This document shows positions 45,721-59,400 of a stretch of 64,000 bases of DNA, piece after piece. Made by a program: the position numbers and the translations under genes. This stretch comes from Agapanthus africanus (Eukaryota > Streptophyta > Magnoliopsida > Asparagales > Amaryllidaceae). Positions within the stretch are counted from its first letter, which is position 1, and each line of letters starts with the position of its first letter. The stretch spans positions 561,044,315 to 561,108,314 of the forward strand of contig CM057346.1 of the NCBI GenBank assembly GCA_030015575.1. The letters run 5' to 3'. The notes beneath the pieces are model-generated. The model saw only the letters and a program-made list of their open reading frames with translations. It was not told the DNA's origin and made no database searches.

Positions 45721-46732
45721 AAACTTTGCTTATAATACCATATTCTTTCGCGTCGATATAATAGGAAGAGCAAAAAGAGAGAAAATTAGATGGAGAATTC
45801 AGCGTAGTTGCAAGTGATGCGGAGTGGCGACATGGAAAAAATAGAAGAGAGTATACAAAAGGGAAAGAAAGAGGATGAGAGGACTTACAGTTGCGCGTTC
45901 GTACTCGTACGAATTAGAAGGAAAGTATAAGCCTCAGTTTTTAGAACCGAGACCGTGAATGCGACTAGGGGCGAGATCGATTTACAGGCGTCACTTGAGC
46001 GAGTTGTGAAGCAATGGAGAGGGATGAAAGATATTAAGAGAACGACAACACAAGAGGGAAGAAACGTGCTCGACTCCTTGAGGGAACTTAAGTGCTTGAG
46101 AATTTTGAGAGAGAAGATAGATTTGAGAGAGTGGTATGCCTAAGGAAAGAGCTAGGTCTGGTCTAGAAATTTATAGGAGAAAAATAAAGGTGTGTAAATT
46201 TAAAGAATTGAATTAAAAGAATTGAAATAGTGTTAATAGGGGAATTGAAGAGTCTCCGATTAAAATTAGAGAAATCAAATAAGAAAATAGAGTAGAGAGG
46301 AGCTGAAGGGGTGCACGGGCAAAGAATTGAGACTTTTGGGCAAAAACCACCCGTCGATAGCGGTCAAAATGGGAAAACCGACGGTCCAAAAGTGGGGGTT
46401 GGTCTCGGGGTTCATGCAGTGTATTCATCTGTGTATTTATGTCTCGTTTTTATTGTTTGATTTATTTGCAACTCTTCGTTTCTTGCAACTCTTGGGCTTC
46501 CGAAAAAATTTAAAAAAAATTTAAAAAGAAAAATATTAAAAATAATTGGAACTGATGGGATTCAAACTTGCAGGTTATGGAACAACAGAGGAAAGGCTTA
46601 ACCAGTGAGCTATAAAGAGTTTATTGTAGATAAGTTATCAGAAATAGCTTATAACTCGAAACCAGGACAGAAATACATTCTTTTATTAACATTGGATCAA
46701 TAAAAATTTATAGGACTTTTAGGGTCGTTACA
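43285..46732 (-). repeat. Element X 3' LTR
   Basis: 3448 bp, homologous to 51087-53498 over its left ~2.5 kb. It contains three copies of a TATCATGGCAAAGTAACATA block with TA runs (43826-43925; only one in the other LTR) and a long (TA)n run at 45654-45716. A TTTGTGTCTTTTTCCAAGA block (44690) is also found in family Y. No gene is supported. Confidence 0.88.
45654..45716. repeat. (TA)n microsatellite in X LTR
   Basis: About 31 TA units. The corresponding place in the other X LTR (about 53380) has only a short TATATATA, so the run expanded after insertion. Confidence 0.95.
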
Positions 46733-46742
46733 TCCTAACCAC

Positions 46743-49560
46743 TGTTACGCCCTGCTTCCCAGTGTACGGGTAAGGAGACGCGACAAGGCCCGCTACGTAT
46801 TTACTCAGAAGTAAACACGCTAAGCGTAATTAAGCAATATAATAAAGTACACAAGAAAATGACAAGAGATGTAAATGAACATCAACTTTTATTTATTAAA
46901 CATTTCTTTACAATACAACTGAAAAGTAAATACAATGATGAAAGCAATGCCTAAACAATGGCATGAACATGAAAGTAAAGTATGTATAAGAGTCTAGAGC
47001 TCGGGGGTCTTGCTGAACTGATCCAAGTCTTCTGAACTGGGCTCTATCTTTAGTGAGTCGGATCTACCTAACAACATTCTAAGGAAAGAAGAGAGAAGGA
47101 ATGTCGTCAGCGAAAAATCGCTCGGTAAGTCCCAAGGAAAGGTAGAAATAGAATAGACAGAAAGAATATAACTGTATACTATTTAATTGTTATGTTAACG
47201 CAGTTGTTTGTAATTTGGTACAGAATATGCCAGTGTATACGATAGAAGTCCAACTATTCCGTGGACTAAGGTATACGGAGCATAAGGAACCGTTAAGCTA
47301 CGGAACAACAGCAATAGATATTCAGGTTAGGTGTATTAAAGTGACCGTCTCGTGCCATTTCTAACACATTCCGTACCAGTCTACCCCTTTAAAAACCTCG
47401 TGATGTATTATATATTAATTTGTATTGTTTTGTTTAATAGAGGTACGACTTGATGAAACCATGATATCATGTAAACAAAATAGATATAAATGGATGGTCA
47501 TATAATCATAGTATATCCATGGTTCGGTTCAGTCGAGGCATGTTGATATAGATTGAATTCTGGTATAAATGGATTCATGTTGAAAAAGAGTTATGCTTGA
47601 TTCATATTCAAGGATAGATAGATTGATTGATTCAGATTAGATTGAGACTCTATCTGAGTCAGACACTTTAAAACGAATTGAAGTCCTGAATTAGTTTTGA
47701 TGTTATCGGTAACTGCTGCATATGGACGGCAGGATTTGTGTCTTTTTCCAAGACAATTACCGTGTTGATAACACCGTTTTTTGTTTGTCTACCTTAAATA
47801 TGCAAGCATCCAAATTCTTCGGCTCTCTGAGGCTCAAGAGAACTGGTCCCGCTTAAACCTATGTTTACTAGGGTCCTTATTGTAATTTAGTATAACTTGA
47901 TGGGGTTTTATGAAAAATAGTTTGATATATTTTCAAAATAAAACTCAAGTATTTATTTATCGTCTTTAGGATTTTCATAGTTGTAATTTTTATAAAATGA
48001 AATATTCTAGTGGATATAACCTAACTTGAATAGTATATGGTATTATAGTGTAATATTGGAATTGTAATGATTTGTATTGGTAGTTTCATGAAATTTGCGA
48101 TTCCTTTGATTTAGAAAACATGGAATATATATATTGTATATTTAAAATAGATATTTTGATAATATATATATATATATTTATAAAAATAGAACTTATTTAT
48201 TAAATAGAAATCATATTTTTCTTATAAATTGCATTAATAATTCCATCGAGATCTGATGCTCCGTGAGGAGGTCTGCTTCTCGCTCTACTAGGCCTGAGAA
48301 TGTGCACTAACCCACACCATCCCGATCGGGTTCCACAAAATGGGTTGTAGAGCCTTATTTGCAAGGAATTATTTAATACACTTTTAAAGAAAACGGGTTT
48401 TGAAAGTTTATGGTATTTAAATGTAATTTCGTATTTTATCCCACAAGTTCCAAAAGCCATCATGCTATGTCAAGAATGAGTGTTGTGATGAGCTAGGTCA
48501 TTTACCTAGTGAGTTTTCTAAAGGTAATATGAGGAGGGGAAAATAAGGTAATGTCGTATGCAAACTTAAGGGTATTTTACTATAAAAGTGAAATAGAATT
48601 TGTTTAACATAATATTTTGAATTGAAACTTTGTCCAATTGTTTTTTAATGGTTACCAAACACTATATAATTAAAATATTAATTTGTTGTTTAATAAAAAT
48701 TGAGTTTTAAAGAAATGAGAATCGGAAGTCGGATTAACTCCGCTTCTGACGAGTTTAGAAAATAGGATTCTTTTTTAATAGAGAGAGGAGAGGGAAGAGG
48801 GGACTTACTGATTGAAAGAAGAGAGAAGAGGTAGAAGGATCTTCCAAAAGCGTCGTGGAGTCATTTCGTAGCCGGATTTGTCCCGAAACGTCGCCGGAAC
48901 TTTGCCTTGAGCTAACTCCACTTGTACAACTTCTTGGACTTAGGAATTTTAGATAGATTTGGAAATAGAATTCTAAATGAGGAGGGCTATGGTGTAGTGT
49001 GGTATTTATAGGAGAAATTAGGGTTTAGGATAATGAAGAATGAATTAAAAATATGCATTAAAATGGATTAAAGAGGTGAATTTAACCCCTCTGTAAATTT
49101 GCAGATAAATCAAACAGAATAGGAGTAGTGGGGGAGTCTAAGGGGCGTGGGGAAAATATTTGGGAGCATTTGCCGCGGGGGGGGGGGCGGTTGCGCTGGC
49201 CTTATTGCACATCTCACCGGTCGATTCCGAGGGTGGAGAGCTTGGATTCTTACCACATGTCATGTTCAGTGTGTACAACATTTTCCACATGTTTGTTTTC
49301 TGTGTGACTTTTCATTTTACGTGCAATGCACGTGCAAACCTTTAGGATTCTAAAATTTTAAAAGAAAAATCAATAAAAATAATATGTGGCTAATGGGATT
49401 CGAACACAGGGGTTATGTCATAGCAGTGCAAGACTTTACCAGTGAGCTACAAGTGCTTCTTTGCTGTTTAAAAGCAATTTAAATTTATAACTTGTGCTCA
49501 GGCTAAGGTATTCCTTTCTGTGCTTTGAAAATTCTATATAGAAAGTTCAGGGTTGTTACA
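46743..49560 (-). repeat. Family-Y solo LTR inside element X
   Basis: 2818 bp, plus-strand ends TGTTACGCCC and GGTTGTTACA. It is flanked by ACCAC (46738-46742) and CCCAC (49561-49565), a 5-bp duplication with one mismatch. Removing it restores the X junction CTAAGGTGGTTAGGATGTAAC (minus). A second Y copy starts at 53499. Families X and Y share several blocks (CGTCAGCGAA..., GACGGCAGGATTTGTGTC) and are sisters. No internal genes. Confidence 0.82.
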
Positions 49561-51086
49561 CCCACCTTAGAAAAATTTTGTCCTCGAAATTTATACAAGG
49601 ATGTTGTAATAGATTCAAGAAAAATTTATGTTAAAGTAGTGGTGAACAAACTACTAATATCATACCGAAAGTGCGTGAAAAAATTTAGGTAGATAAAAGA
49701 ACAAAAGGATGCAAGAATTTGAAAATGCTGAAAAAAATTGGAGGAGATTTATCGATATTATCTTGACCTATGGCTTCGGCCTCTATGGCCGCCAAAGTGA
49801 AAGCCTGACATCTCGGCACATTTCTCTATGCACGCTGGTATATCGATGGCTGACGAGGTAAGGGTGGTCCGCGCGGAGGTGATGCAGGAAGAGCTAAACG
49901 GGTAGGTGGAGCTTGAATAGCTGGTCTAGCTGCAAAGGTTGGGCCAGTTCGGTTCTGTGGGCAAGTTCCTAGTGTGTGAGGGTGATCCACATATCAAACG
50001 AAGACCATTTGCTCGACGGCAATTCTTGACCTGGTACCCGGTCCTCTTACAATAAATACAGAAGTTTGGTTTAGTCTTGGAAAATGATCCTCCTGGCCTC
50101 ATAGTTGGCTCTGGGAGAGTTGGCTTAGAAGTGGCTTATCCAGTAATCTGATTGGAGGGACGTTTCATACCGACCGACTGTGGCCTTCCCTTCTTCTTAA
50201 TGACAGCTTCATAGCGAAGATCTGACTTCAAAGCTGCTTCATATGTTAAGTATTCATCCGTTGCTAGGGCATCCTGGATCTCAGGGTCTAATCCCTGCTG
50301 AAAGCGCCGGCTCTGATTTCTGCAGTAGGAATTAGATGGGCAACGAATCTGACGAGCATGGTGAATTCGATATCATATTCATCCACCGACTTATCCCACA
50401 TGGATCCTTATTGCAGGTGAATGAACTTCTGTTCTATCTCGAAGTGTGCGGTTTTCGGAAAATATTTGGCGTTGAAGAGAACACGAAAAATCTTCCACTC
50501 GATCGGCTGTTCAAGATGGCTCTCTTCGGTTTTCCACCAGACTCTGGTATTGTCAGTAAGTTGGAGTTTTGCTATTCTGACCCACGCCGCTTCTGAAACT
50601 TGGGTTGCTACTAGGTCATCTTTTATGCTTTGAGCCCATTCCTTTGCTTCAAGCGGTTTCTCTTTCCCTGAAAAGTTTTTCGGGTGTAATACTAGAAATT
50701 GTTTCACTCCCGGTGCTTCTGCTTCAGAGCGGGTGAAACTCTGTTGAAGGAGAGCAGTCTGCTCCTGCAAAATCGTGCTTTAAGCCTGCTGACCTTCAAG
50801 TAGGCTTTTGATAGCCTCCAGAAGTATCGTCTGTTCTGTGAGTGGAGCGGTTCTGGTCGGTGGAGGTGGTAGGACGGTAAGGATAGGTGGTGGTGGTGTA
50901 CTACCATTGACGTTGGTGCTAGTGTTGTTGGGAGAATCTATCACCTTAGATAGAGAAGAAAAAATAGAATAGATTTAACGAAAATTGAATTTGCAAGGAA
51001 TGTAAAGTTATTGAATTTCATATTTCTTGTGATATATTGGTTACAATTTCATGCAGAACTGACCTGCATGGGCCACGAAAAAAATC
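49561..51086 (-). pseudogene. Element X gag with degraded zinc knuckle
   Basis: Minus strand. A Pro/Thr-rich N-terminal part (about 50960-50790) leads into QEQTALLQQSFTRSEA and the gag core: FSGKEKPLEAKEWAQ, RIAKLQLTDNTRVWW and IFRVLFNAKYFP (50770-50408), a Retrotrans_gag-like domain. A stop follows after FIHLQ, then VDEYDIEFTMLVRF in frame. Near 50060-50010 a zinc knuckle reads CIYCKRTGYQVKNC, with Tyr in place of the His ligand. After it only ~450 bp without pol remain before the 3' LTR. I could not find a convincing primer-binding site at 51086. Confidence 0.82.
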
Positions 51087-53498
51087 TGTCATGCCCCGCT
51101 TCCCAAAAGACGGAAGCAGGTACGTGACGAGGCCGCGACGTATTTATTTCGAGAAGGTCATTTTCCGGAATAAATACACTAAGCGTAAATGAGCAATATA
51201 AAATGAACAGAAATTAACATGAGGTTTAAAGTTCAACAACTTTATTTTTATTCAAACTTGATACATTTACAATACATGAGTTCAATTGAAAAGAAAACTA
51301 CAAAAACAGAAATGCCTAAACAGGTGGCATACATAAACTGAAGGAAAATGATAACTAGTTTAGGCCTGAGTTGCGATCTGATCGTGCTCCTCCTCTGTGG
51401 TGTCCACCTTCTCAGTCTCCACCATATCTGACGAACATTCCAAGAAATAAAGGTGGGTGGAATATCCGTCAGCGAACTTTCGCTCGTTAAGTCCCAAGAA
51501 AAAGGGTGTGAAGTATAAAAGTATAATGACAAAGAAAAAATGGATATCATGAAGTAATGGACTATGAGATATGGTGTTTAAACATGTTATTTAATATAAA
51601 CATGCCAATTCTATTTAACATGCAGTTCTATATATATCATGGCAAAGTAACATGAGCATAGTATAGCATAGCCGTGTAGTGTAGGTATAGTGAACATGAA
51701 GTGCATGTAAGTATCCTAAAATATCTCTATATGGGTAAACTAATTTAACGTAAGTTCAAGGGTGAATGTCAACTAATCTCAAGAGTGTTCTCGAACCCAA
51801 CAGACTGTAATTTAGGGGTAAGAAACCATAGGCCCGAATCAAGTGTTAGTAACGGAACTTCAATCTAGTGTTGAAGTATTCCAAACTCAATAAGCTATAA
51901 TCCAGGAGCAAGGAAACACGTGCCCTCATGATAGCTTCGTTTTGTTAGTAGATATAGATTCATAATCTATGGGGACTCCTGAGATTTCGTTGGATTCGCA
52001 CTTGAACTACCCCAACACCCCGTGTATTCTAAGTTACAGTTAAAATTACCGGTCTTGCTCGAATCCATGAATACATCAAGTTGCAAGATTGATTTCATGT
52101 CAATGTCAAGTATTCGTGTCAAGTTTTTATGTATTCATGTCAAGTTGTATTTATGGTTCGAGTCAGGTCAGTCTCAATAACAGCCATTGTGTTCTAGTAT
52201 TCATGTTAAGCCCATATCAAGTCATAGTATTCTAATCTTCAAGTTTTGGGATATTCAAGTTCAAGTGTTGTGGTTCATGATCGAAGGTTCAAGATTATAT
52301 TAAAAGTTGGATCTTGGTTGAGTTTGTATTCAGGTTAGAGTAAATATCTTATGAAAATATTTAACTATTGAATTTCTTAAGTTCGGGAATAATCGGGCAA
52401 CCGCTGCACATGGACGGCAGAATTTGTGTCTTTTTCTAAGACATTTGCTATTGATAACTCCGTTAAACTTGTCTAACCTGAATAGGCAAGTACTCACTTT
52501 CTCCGGTTCCCCAAGACTCGAGAGAAATGATACCGCTTAAGCCTATATTAGCCTAAAATCCTTATTATAGATCGTTTACATTGTATTTATATTGTTTACA
52601 TATCTCAAAGGGGTTTTATGAAAAATATACTAATATTGTTTAAAAATAAACCTTGAGGGTGATTTGTAACATTTAGAGATTTTATGAACATGTATTTTAA
52701 TTGTTGGGGTGTTTTAGTGATAAAAACCTAGCTTTTAAAGGTTTTTGGTATTTTTATGAAAACTAGCTCTTTTGGAAACTTGACGGTAATTTATTAAAAC
52801 TTTATTCATTCATTTTAAAAATATAGTTTCATAATATATCTTTTTTGAAAATACGAATTCATAGTTTTATATAATTCCCAAAGTTTAGTTTTTATTTAGA
52901 AAAGTCATATTTCTTAAAAATCGTATTTTTATTTCCTTCGAGACCGAATACTCCGTGAGGATCTCTGCATCTCGCTCTACTATCCCAAAGATATGTGATA
53001 ATCCGCACCATACATTAGCGGGTCTCCTAACGAAAGTTGTAGAGGCGCAATTGTAAAGGATTTAAAAAATAGCGATAAAACATTTTATAAAAGTGATGGT
53101 ATTTTGATGTAAATTGTTTTTTTAAAATAAAACTTAACCAAAAAATCGTGCTATGAAACCATAATGTTGTGAGTGGGGTAGGTCGTTACCCCATGAATTT
53201 TCTATAGGTATAAATTCAAAATATCGATAAAAGGGTAGTTTTTAAAGTTCATGGTAATCTACATATTATTTAACATAATAAACATCATATTAAAATTGTG
53301 AGACATGGATAGAGTTGTAAATTCATATTTTCTTGATACCATAGCATGAAATTTATGATGAACATGTCGAATTACAATGAATATATATATGAAATTTAAA
53401 CTTTGCTTATAATACCATATTCGTTCGCATCGATATAATAGGAGGAGCAAAAAGAGGGAAAAGTAAACGGAGTATTTAGCAGAGTGATGCAGAGTGGC
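51087..53498 (-). repeat. Element X 5' LTR, truncated by family-Y insertion
   Basis: Homologous to 43285-45830. It starts (plus strand) TGTCATGCCCCGCTTCCC and is lost at 53498 (GAGTGGC), where Y' begins. The missing ~900 bp would lie beyond the nested insertions to the right. Confidence 0.85.
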
Positions 53499-53824
53499 TG
53501 TCATGCCCCACTTCCCGGTGTATGGATAAGGAGACATGACTAGACATGCGACGTATTTACTCAGAAGTAAACACGTTAAGCGTAAATAAGCAATATAATA
53601 TAAATGTACACAAGAAAGACATGAGATATAAATGAACAACAACTTTTTTATTTATTAAACATTCTTTACAATACAACTGAAAAGTAAATACAATATGGAA
53701 AGCAATGCTTAAATAATGGCATGAACTGAAAGTAAAAGTATATAAAAGTGACTAGTGCTCCGGGTCCTCAATGAACTGCTCCAAGTCTTCTGAGCTGGGC
53801 TCGATCTCCAGAGAGTCGGGTCCT
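53499..53824 (-). repeat. Family-Y LTR fragment (Y')
   Basis: It starts TGTCATGCCCCACTTCCC and matches the first ~300 bp of the solo LTR at 46743 (TATTTACTCAGAAGTAAACACG, CAAGTCTTCTGA.CTGGGCTC). It is interrupted at 53825 by LTR element E. The five bases before E are GTCCT. Confidence 0.8.
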
Positions 53825-55656
53825 TGATTGTAAAGAATTCTTGTTTGTGTAATTGGGAAATTGTAAAGAAATCACAACCAAAAATTATTTGACCGCAATC
53901 AACTACGGTGTCGGATGTAGATTGTAAGTGAGTGCGGATCGTCCACATGGAAAGTGTAATAGTTCGTCTTTCGAATTAGTTGAATTGAAACTTTAATGAA
54001 AAGAAAACAAACAATTCATGATTTATATTTGAAGTTCAAGAATTAGAAAATCTAGATCTAATAACAAGAAAAAGATAGAATCAAGAATTGATAGTTTGAT
54101 GATTTTTCCAACCAAATATCAAGAATCTAAATGAGGCTCGTAGGAATCGATCGGATCTATAGATGTGATGTAATCTTACAATTACGTATTCTTATCCTTC
54201 GATGAATTGATACTAGATCGATGATGATCGATCGAGAATTAGGGATTTCTTATGAAACTAGGGTTTCATCTTATCCCTTGTTCTTTCGTCGATATCATTT
54301 ATATTCTAGCCTCTAGTAAATTCAAGAAACGATCGTAGATCCCTAATTTCGAGCGATCACATTCAAGAAAGCATCGCGACGAAACTAGGTCATCGATTAT
54401 TGAACTTGCTAGGGTTTACAAAGCTCGTAAGACTCAAGAATCGTGTTAAGATTTGTTACATCATCATTCTATTGATCGTCTCGACTCCTTAACGAGCGGA
54501 GTTTTACCCAAACATCACAACAAGAACCACAATCACAAATTGAGATCTAATCATGATGCAAGAATTAATAGAAAGCAAGATTAAAGAATTTCACCTTTTA
54601 TTTATATCAACAATTTCGTTACATTCGCTCAAGAACTACAAGAGGAAAAACTCGATCGTCGATTTGGCTTCGCTCGGCTCCGTGAGTCACGGATCGGCTT
54701 GGATCACTTGCTCGATTGGAGATCGGCTCCGCTTCTAAAAGGTTGAAGGGCTTCTCGCTTGATTGGTACTCGGGATCTTGAATTTGGAGTGGAATTAGGG
54801 TTAGGGTTTCGCACAAGCCTTGTCACTAGACTTGTGGAAGAAGATGAAGAAAGAGGTAAAGATTAAGGAACTAATGAACTATTGATGAACCCCTCAACCC
54901 TTAGATCTAGGTTCCTATTTATAACCATCAAAACCCTAGATCTAGGATTTGAATTTTAAGTTTCCCTCCAAAAGTTTGTTAGATGAAATTTGAATTTCCC
55001 TCCAAAAGGTTGTTGAGGAGAAGCTTCTAGATATGATTAGTTAGGAGGGAGCTTCTAGAAGAGGTTAGTTAGGAGCTTAATTAGGATTAGCATGCTTAAT
55101 GATCTTTGCTGATCTGGCAGAAGCTTCGAGAGAATTCTGGAATTTGACATATCATTCTGAGCTGTGGCCACTGAGATAAGAATAACGCACTAAAAATGGC
55201 ATGATGATCTGACTAAACCGCCGCGGAACTGCGGCGCAAGCCGGCTCCCGCCACGGTTCCACGGCGCTTTAGAGGCTTTAAGGCTTGCAACTTTTGGTGA
55301 TGATTTGGGCTGACTTGTGGGCCTTTCTTTGATATGTTGATTTGTATATTTCCTTCTGAATTGCTACCAGATCTGAAAACATGGAGTTGGTGTATTTTTG
55401 ATCAGCTTCTTTTGACTTTGCTCCTGTAATTTCCTGCACAAATCTCGACACAAGTGTTGTGCAAATACAGAGATGATGCGATGCCATGAAATGCGGTCAA
55501 TTTCCCTTAAAGTGCCGGTTTAAATGTCTAACACATGAAATCTGATATTTAACGACTGATTTGCTAATATGTGAAATATGAATACCGAACACTTCTAAAT
55601 GAGTGCAAATGATAGGGAAATTGCCGGTTAAAAGATGCAATATTTTCGACTGATCA
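53825..55656 (-). repeat. Element E 3' LTR
   Basis: TG...CA ends as above. A GC-rich imperfect inverted repeat lies at about 55217-55266 (CCGCGGAACTGCGGCGC against CGCCACGGTTCCACGGCG), related to the perfect hairpin at 33333-33373. No second copy is in the window. Confidence 0.65.
54914..54923 (-). promoter_or_regulatory. TATA box in element E LTR
   Basis: The minus strand reads TATAAATAGG, a strong plant TATA, followed by AACCTAGATCTAAGG. It fits a promoter in the LTR's transcription direction. Confidence 0.6.
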
Positions 55657-55671
55657 AATTCCCCCAAACTT
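55657..55671 (-). promoter_or_regulatory. Element E polypurine tract
   Basis: On the minus strand AAGTTTGGGGGAATT abuts the LTR start TGATCAG. This would be the plus-strand primer. Confidence 0.7.
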
Positions 55672-56448
55672 ATTTTCGATCGTCTCGAGCGAACTGTTAT
55701 TAAAAAGAGAAGGAGAAAATAAAGAAAGAGAAAAAACTAACTAGCACACTTTCGTAGGCAACACGATTGCACTGAGCACGTGTAACAAGCCTTTAAACCT
55801 CTAGGTGTCCCTAGTAGGAGGAGTGTTGTCTCCTGAGGGTTTTCAGCGGATTGCACCCACAAAATCCAATAATAAAAGGAAGATCATGAATATTACATTT
55901 AAAGACAAGAATTGTAAAAGTAAAGCCTTGAAAATTAGGGTTTCCAACTAAGCTAGCTTTTCGGTTGTCATGAGCCCTATCTTAATGGTCATGAAAAGGT
56001 GTTAGAAATCACGTCCTCCATCAATAAAACATCGTCTTATTTTTCATTCCTATCTTTCTTCCAAAACATCGATCATATCACCCTGCGTGTGTGTAAAGAC
56101 ATCCCTACACCCGGAGAATTCAATTCAAGCTATCATACTCTTGCCCATTAGCCTCAGTACTTTTTAATTAATGAATATTTATATGAGATTGCTCACACAC
56201 TTTCATGCGACCGTTAATACTTCTTGAGGTACTAACCGACCGATTAGTCATGTGCTTGCTTATTTGGTGTATTTTTCTCGTCTTGCACCACCTCAGGCAT
56301 AGCAGTGACTCCCAGACCAGTTGGCCTTAGGGCACTAGGTGAAGAGGCACCCTCGCTATATATTTTTTATTGCCCTCGGTGATAACAAAACCAGTGTTTA
56401 TTTTTCTCACCACTTTATATATTTTTTTATTCACTTTTTTTTTATTTC
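55672..56448 (-). other. Element E 3' interior, non-coding
   Basis: No frame of family character is seen. It ends at ATTTC (56444-56448), the target duplication of Tekay-B. Confidence 0.55.
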
Positions 56449-59400
56449 TGTCACGCCCCGCTACCCAGAGTACGCTAGATTGGGCACGTGACATAGCCAA
56501 CCATGCTACCTGTGGGTAGGAAGTAACCATCCACAGTCACATTACGGCTGTAGAGATATCAAGAACAAGATAAACTATCTAAAACATGTCCACAATCCAG
56601 AATAATAAGAGTCAATGATAAATAAATGCGGAAGCAAATGATCCAATACAATAATAGAAAAGTATGTCCCATAATGCGGGCTCACATCTGGAAATAAGAG
56701 TGCAGGAAATAAAACTAACCACTACAGAACTCACAAATACTCCTGCTGGCTGAAATACTCCTGCTCAGACAGCGACAGTGGTAAAGAATCTGGGCCATGC
56801 AAAACCCAGACGTCAGCGCGTCATGTCAACCAATAATATAGTATGCACAGTGTAATAGGCAATGCAGAAATAAACATGAATAAAGCAATAGTAGGAAACA
56901 AGCAATGCAGGGTAGTGTGCAGTGGGTAACTAAACTGTTCTAACAGGTTTTCTATTCTAAAGTCTTTGAAATCAATTTGTGTAAACCTCCATGTAACTCA
57001 AAGGATATGTCCCGTTACCCCCCGGGACCACGGATCAGGAAGATGGGAACCAATAGTGGTTCTGTCCCGTTGCCCCCCGGGACCACGGATCAGAAAAATG
57101 TAAGAGTCACGAATGGCTCTGTCCCGTTACCCCCCGGGACCACGGATCAAGTAATACCCTTTTAAGTTACAATTTAGTTTACACTTTTGATTTCCCCATA
57201 CCCCCAAGTTATATGTGTCAGGTCAGGTATTCAGTAATCAAGAACTAATGCCAACACAGGATCAGGTAACAGCAGGTTTTGTCTGGATAGACAACAGGAA
57301 TGGTCCATGAGGACAACATGTTATGTTTGTTGGCATTAGACACAAGATCAGGTAACAGGTAAAGCCATGGTACATCAGGTCAAGCCAGGTAATGTATAAA
57401 GGTGTCATGTCGTGTCAAGAGTGTACGGTACCATGTCATGTCAAGTAGGAAGTGTAACAGGTCATGTCAGGAAGCACAAGATGTCATGTGGGTGCTCATA
57501 ATCAACTAACATAAGCATGTGTATAAATAAACAAGTATGAGTACTATCAGAACAATAAACTGGAACATGTAATATGATATGCAAATAGATATAATTTCAA
57601 GGATATGGATGCACAGTTATCGATTAGGGTTGCATTTATAGTTCCAATATTAATTAGGATGCAATTTATTAAACATGGAGTGTTAATATCACACTATTAT
57701 GTAGTAATGTGATCTATGGATGCAATTATATGTATCTTAAATGCGATGGATGCAAACGGGTATCCGAAAAGTTATAAAACTATAAAATGGTAATGTGGGA
57801 TGTACAACTAAGCAATATGTGATATAAATATTGATATAATAATATTAATATGGATAGCATATTCAAAACGATTAATAACTATAAAAGTGGTATTGATTAA
57901 CCATGCACAAGAAAGTTCCGTTCAGAAATTCAGCGTCACCCTAATTTGTAAAATAGCTTAAAAATAACAAACGTTCTCCAAAAGGAACGTGTCTTATACC
58001 AAAACAAAGATAATTCAATAAGGTTTTCAGTTTTATAAGTATAAGAATCTCAGGTTGTCCTTACAAAAAGTTATGAACATTCGAAGTTGAAAGTTTGCTG
58101 CTGGAATTTCCCTGGACAGCAGTTTGGAGACATTTTCATTTGAATTTTACGTTATTTAAACAATTTATTTTGGAAGTAAATATTTCATAGAGTTATATTA
58201 TTCTGAGTTAGCTTCGTAACGAACTAAAGAACGTATACTAATGATTTTTCTATGATTTAGAATGAATTTTATAAGATAAGGTGTACAGTAAATTTCAGAT
58301 TTGTCATATCCGATTTTTCAACGACGTTTCATGTGTAAACTATAAGATTTTCAAATGTATAACATTATAAAATAAAGATTATAAACTAATTAAAGATAAT
58401 AATAATAAATATTACGACGATATATATTTTAAATGATATGGTTGCAGTATAATGTAATCTAGTATGTCACAAGATAAGTTTTCATGATCTAGATTTAATA
58501 TGATATAAACGGATGCAAACGGAATATCGAAACGTTATAAAATTAAACATGGGGCACTAGATTTAAACTATAGGTATGGTATTTATTTAAATAGGTATAA
58601 AATTAATTATATAGCATGTAGCAAGATTAACTTGCCTTGATGGGTCGCGAATCGGGAAAACGGAACGTTAACCGTCGGCGGGGGAAACTTGCGACGGGCG
58701 CACGGTTCACGGAATGAACCCAAACGACGAACAAAGGAACCACACGGGTCGGGGTATCTCGCTGGAACGTCGAGAAGCGTCACCGGCACGACGGAATTCC
58801 GGTAACAAAAGAACAGTTAAAAAAAATGAGAAACGAGACATGAAGCAAGAAGAGAAAGAATGATAAAGAGAAGTACGAGAGGATATATGAGAGAGAGAGA
58901 AAAAGTTGAGAGAGAGAAAGTGGGGCCCACGGGGTTAAAGGAGAGGTTGCGATTGGCTGAGAGAATAAATTGAGAAGGATATAAAAGATTGTAAAAATAT
59001 TATATGGTTAACTTAAAAATTTAAAAGATAGGTAATGAACAGTAAGATATCAGATTAGTTAGAAAAAATATATGCGAAGGTTTTAATAATATTAAAATTT
59101 GGGATTTTGGCGCCAAATGAAACATTTCCAAATTGCGCCCGGGTTGGGTCCAAAAATTCGAAATTCAAATAATATGATTTTAAGCGGGTTCCAAATTTTA
59201 AAATGAAATGTTTTATGATTAAAAAAGTATACTCCCAAAACGGACACACGCACGTGCACGTAGCCATCCAAACTCGCCCGTTTCACTGAACGGGATGAGA
59301 ACACAATGCACGGACGCTACCACGAGGCTAAGGATGTCAAGTAGGCCAAGATAAATATTTTCAATTTTATTTTAGGTGCTAAAATTTGTTATATGCAGAA

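Larger units (their letters stand above)
43285..53498 (-). mobile_element. Element X: gag-only LTR retrotransposon (Ty3/gypsy-related), truncated
   Basis: Minus orientation. The 3' LTR is 43285-46732 (minus-strand start TGTAACGACCC, end GGTATGACA) and a 5' LTR copy begins at 51087. The interior (46733-46742 plus 49561-51086, ~1.5 kb once solo LTR Y is removed) has the chromovirus-like 3' motif TTTCGAGGACAAAATTTTT, then CTAAGGTGGTTAGGA before the LTR, a gag domain and a degraded zinc knuckle. No pol is seen between the zinc knuckle and the 3' LTR. The first 137 bp of the two LTRs differ at about 13 sites, so this is an older insertion. Confidence 0.8.
53825..56448 (-). mobile_element. Element E: 3' LTR and 3' interior of a Tat-like Ty3/gypsy element
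   Basis: Minus orientation. An LTR of 1832 bp (53825-55656; minus start TGATCAGTCG, end TTTACAATCA) is preceded by AAGTTTGGGGGAATT, with CTCGAGACGATCGAAAATAA just upstream. That junction (CTCGAGACGAxCxAAAxxTAAGTTTGGGGG) is typical of the Tat/Athila side of Ty3/gypsy. The interior runs to 56448, where Tekay-B is inserted, so the rest of E lies beyond the window. No coding domain is visible in the remaining interior. Confidence 0.7.

Noticed and set aside
45534..45773. Tyr/Ile-repeat protein
   Set aside because: Translation of the (TA)n tract.
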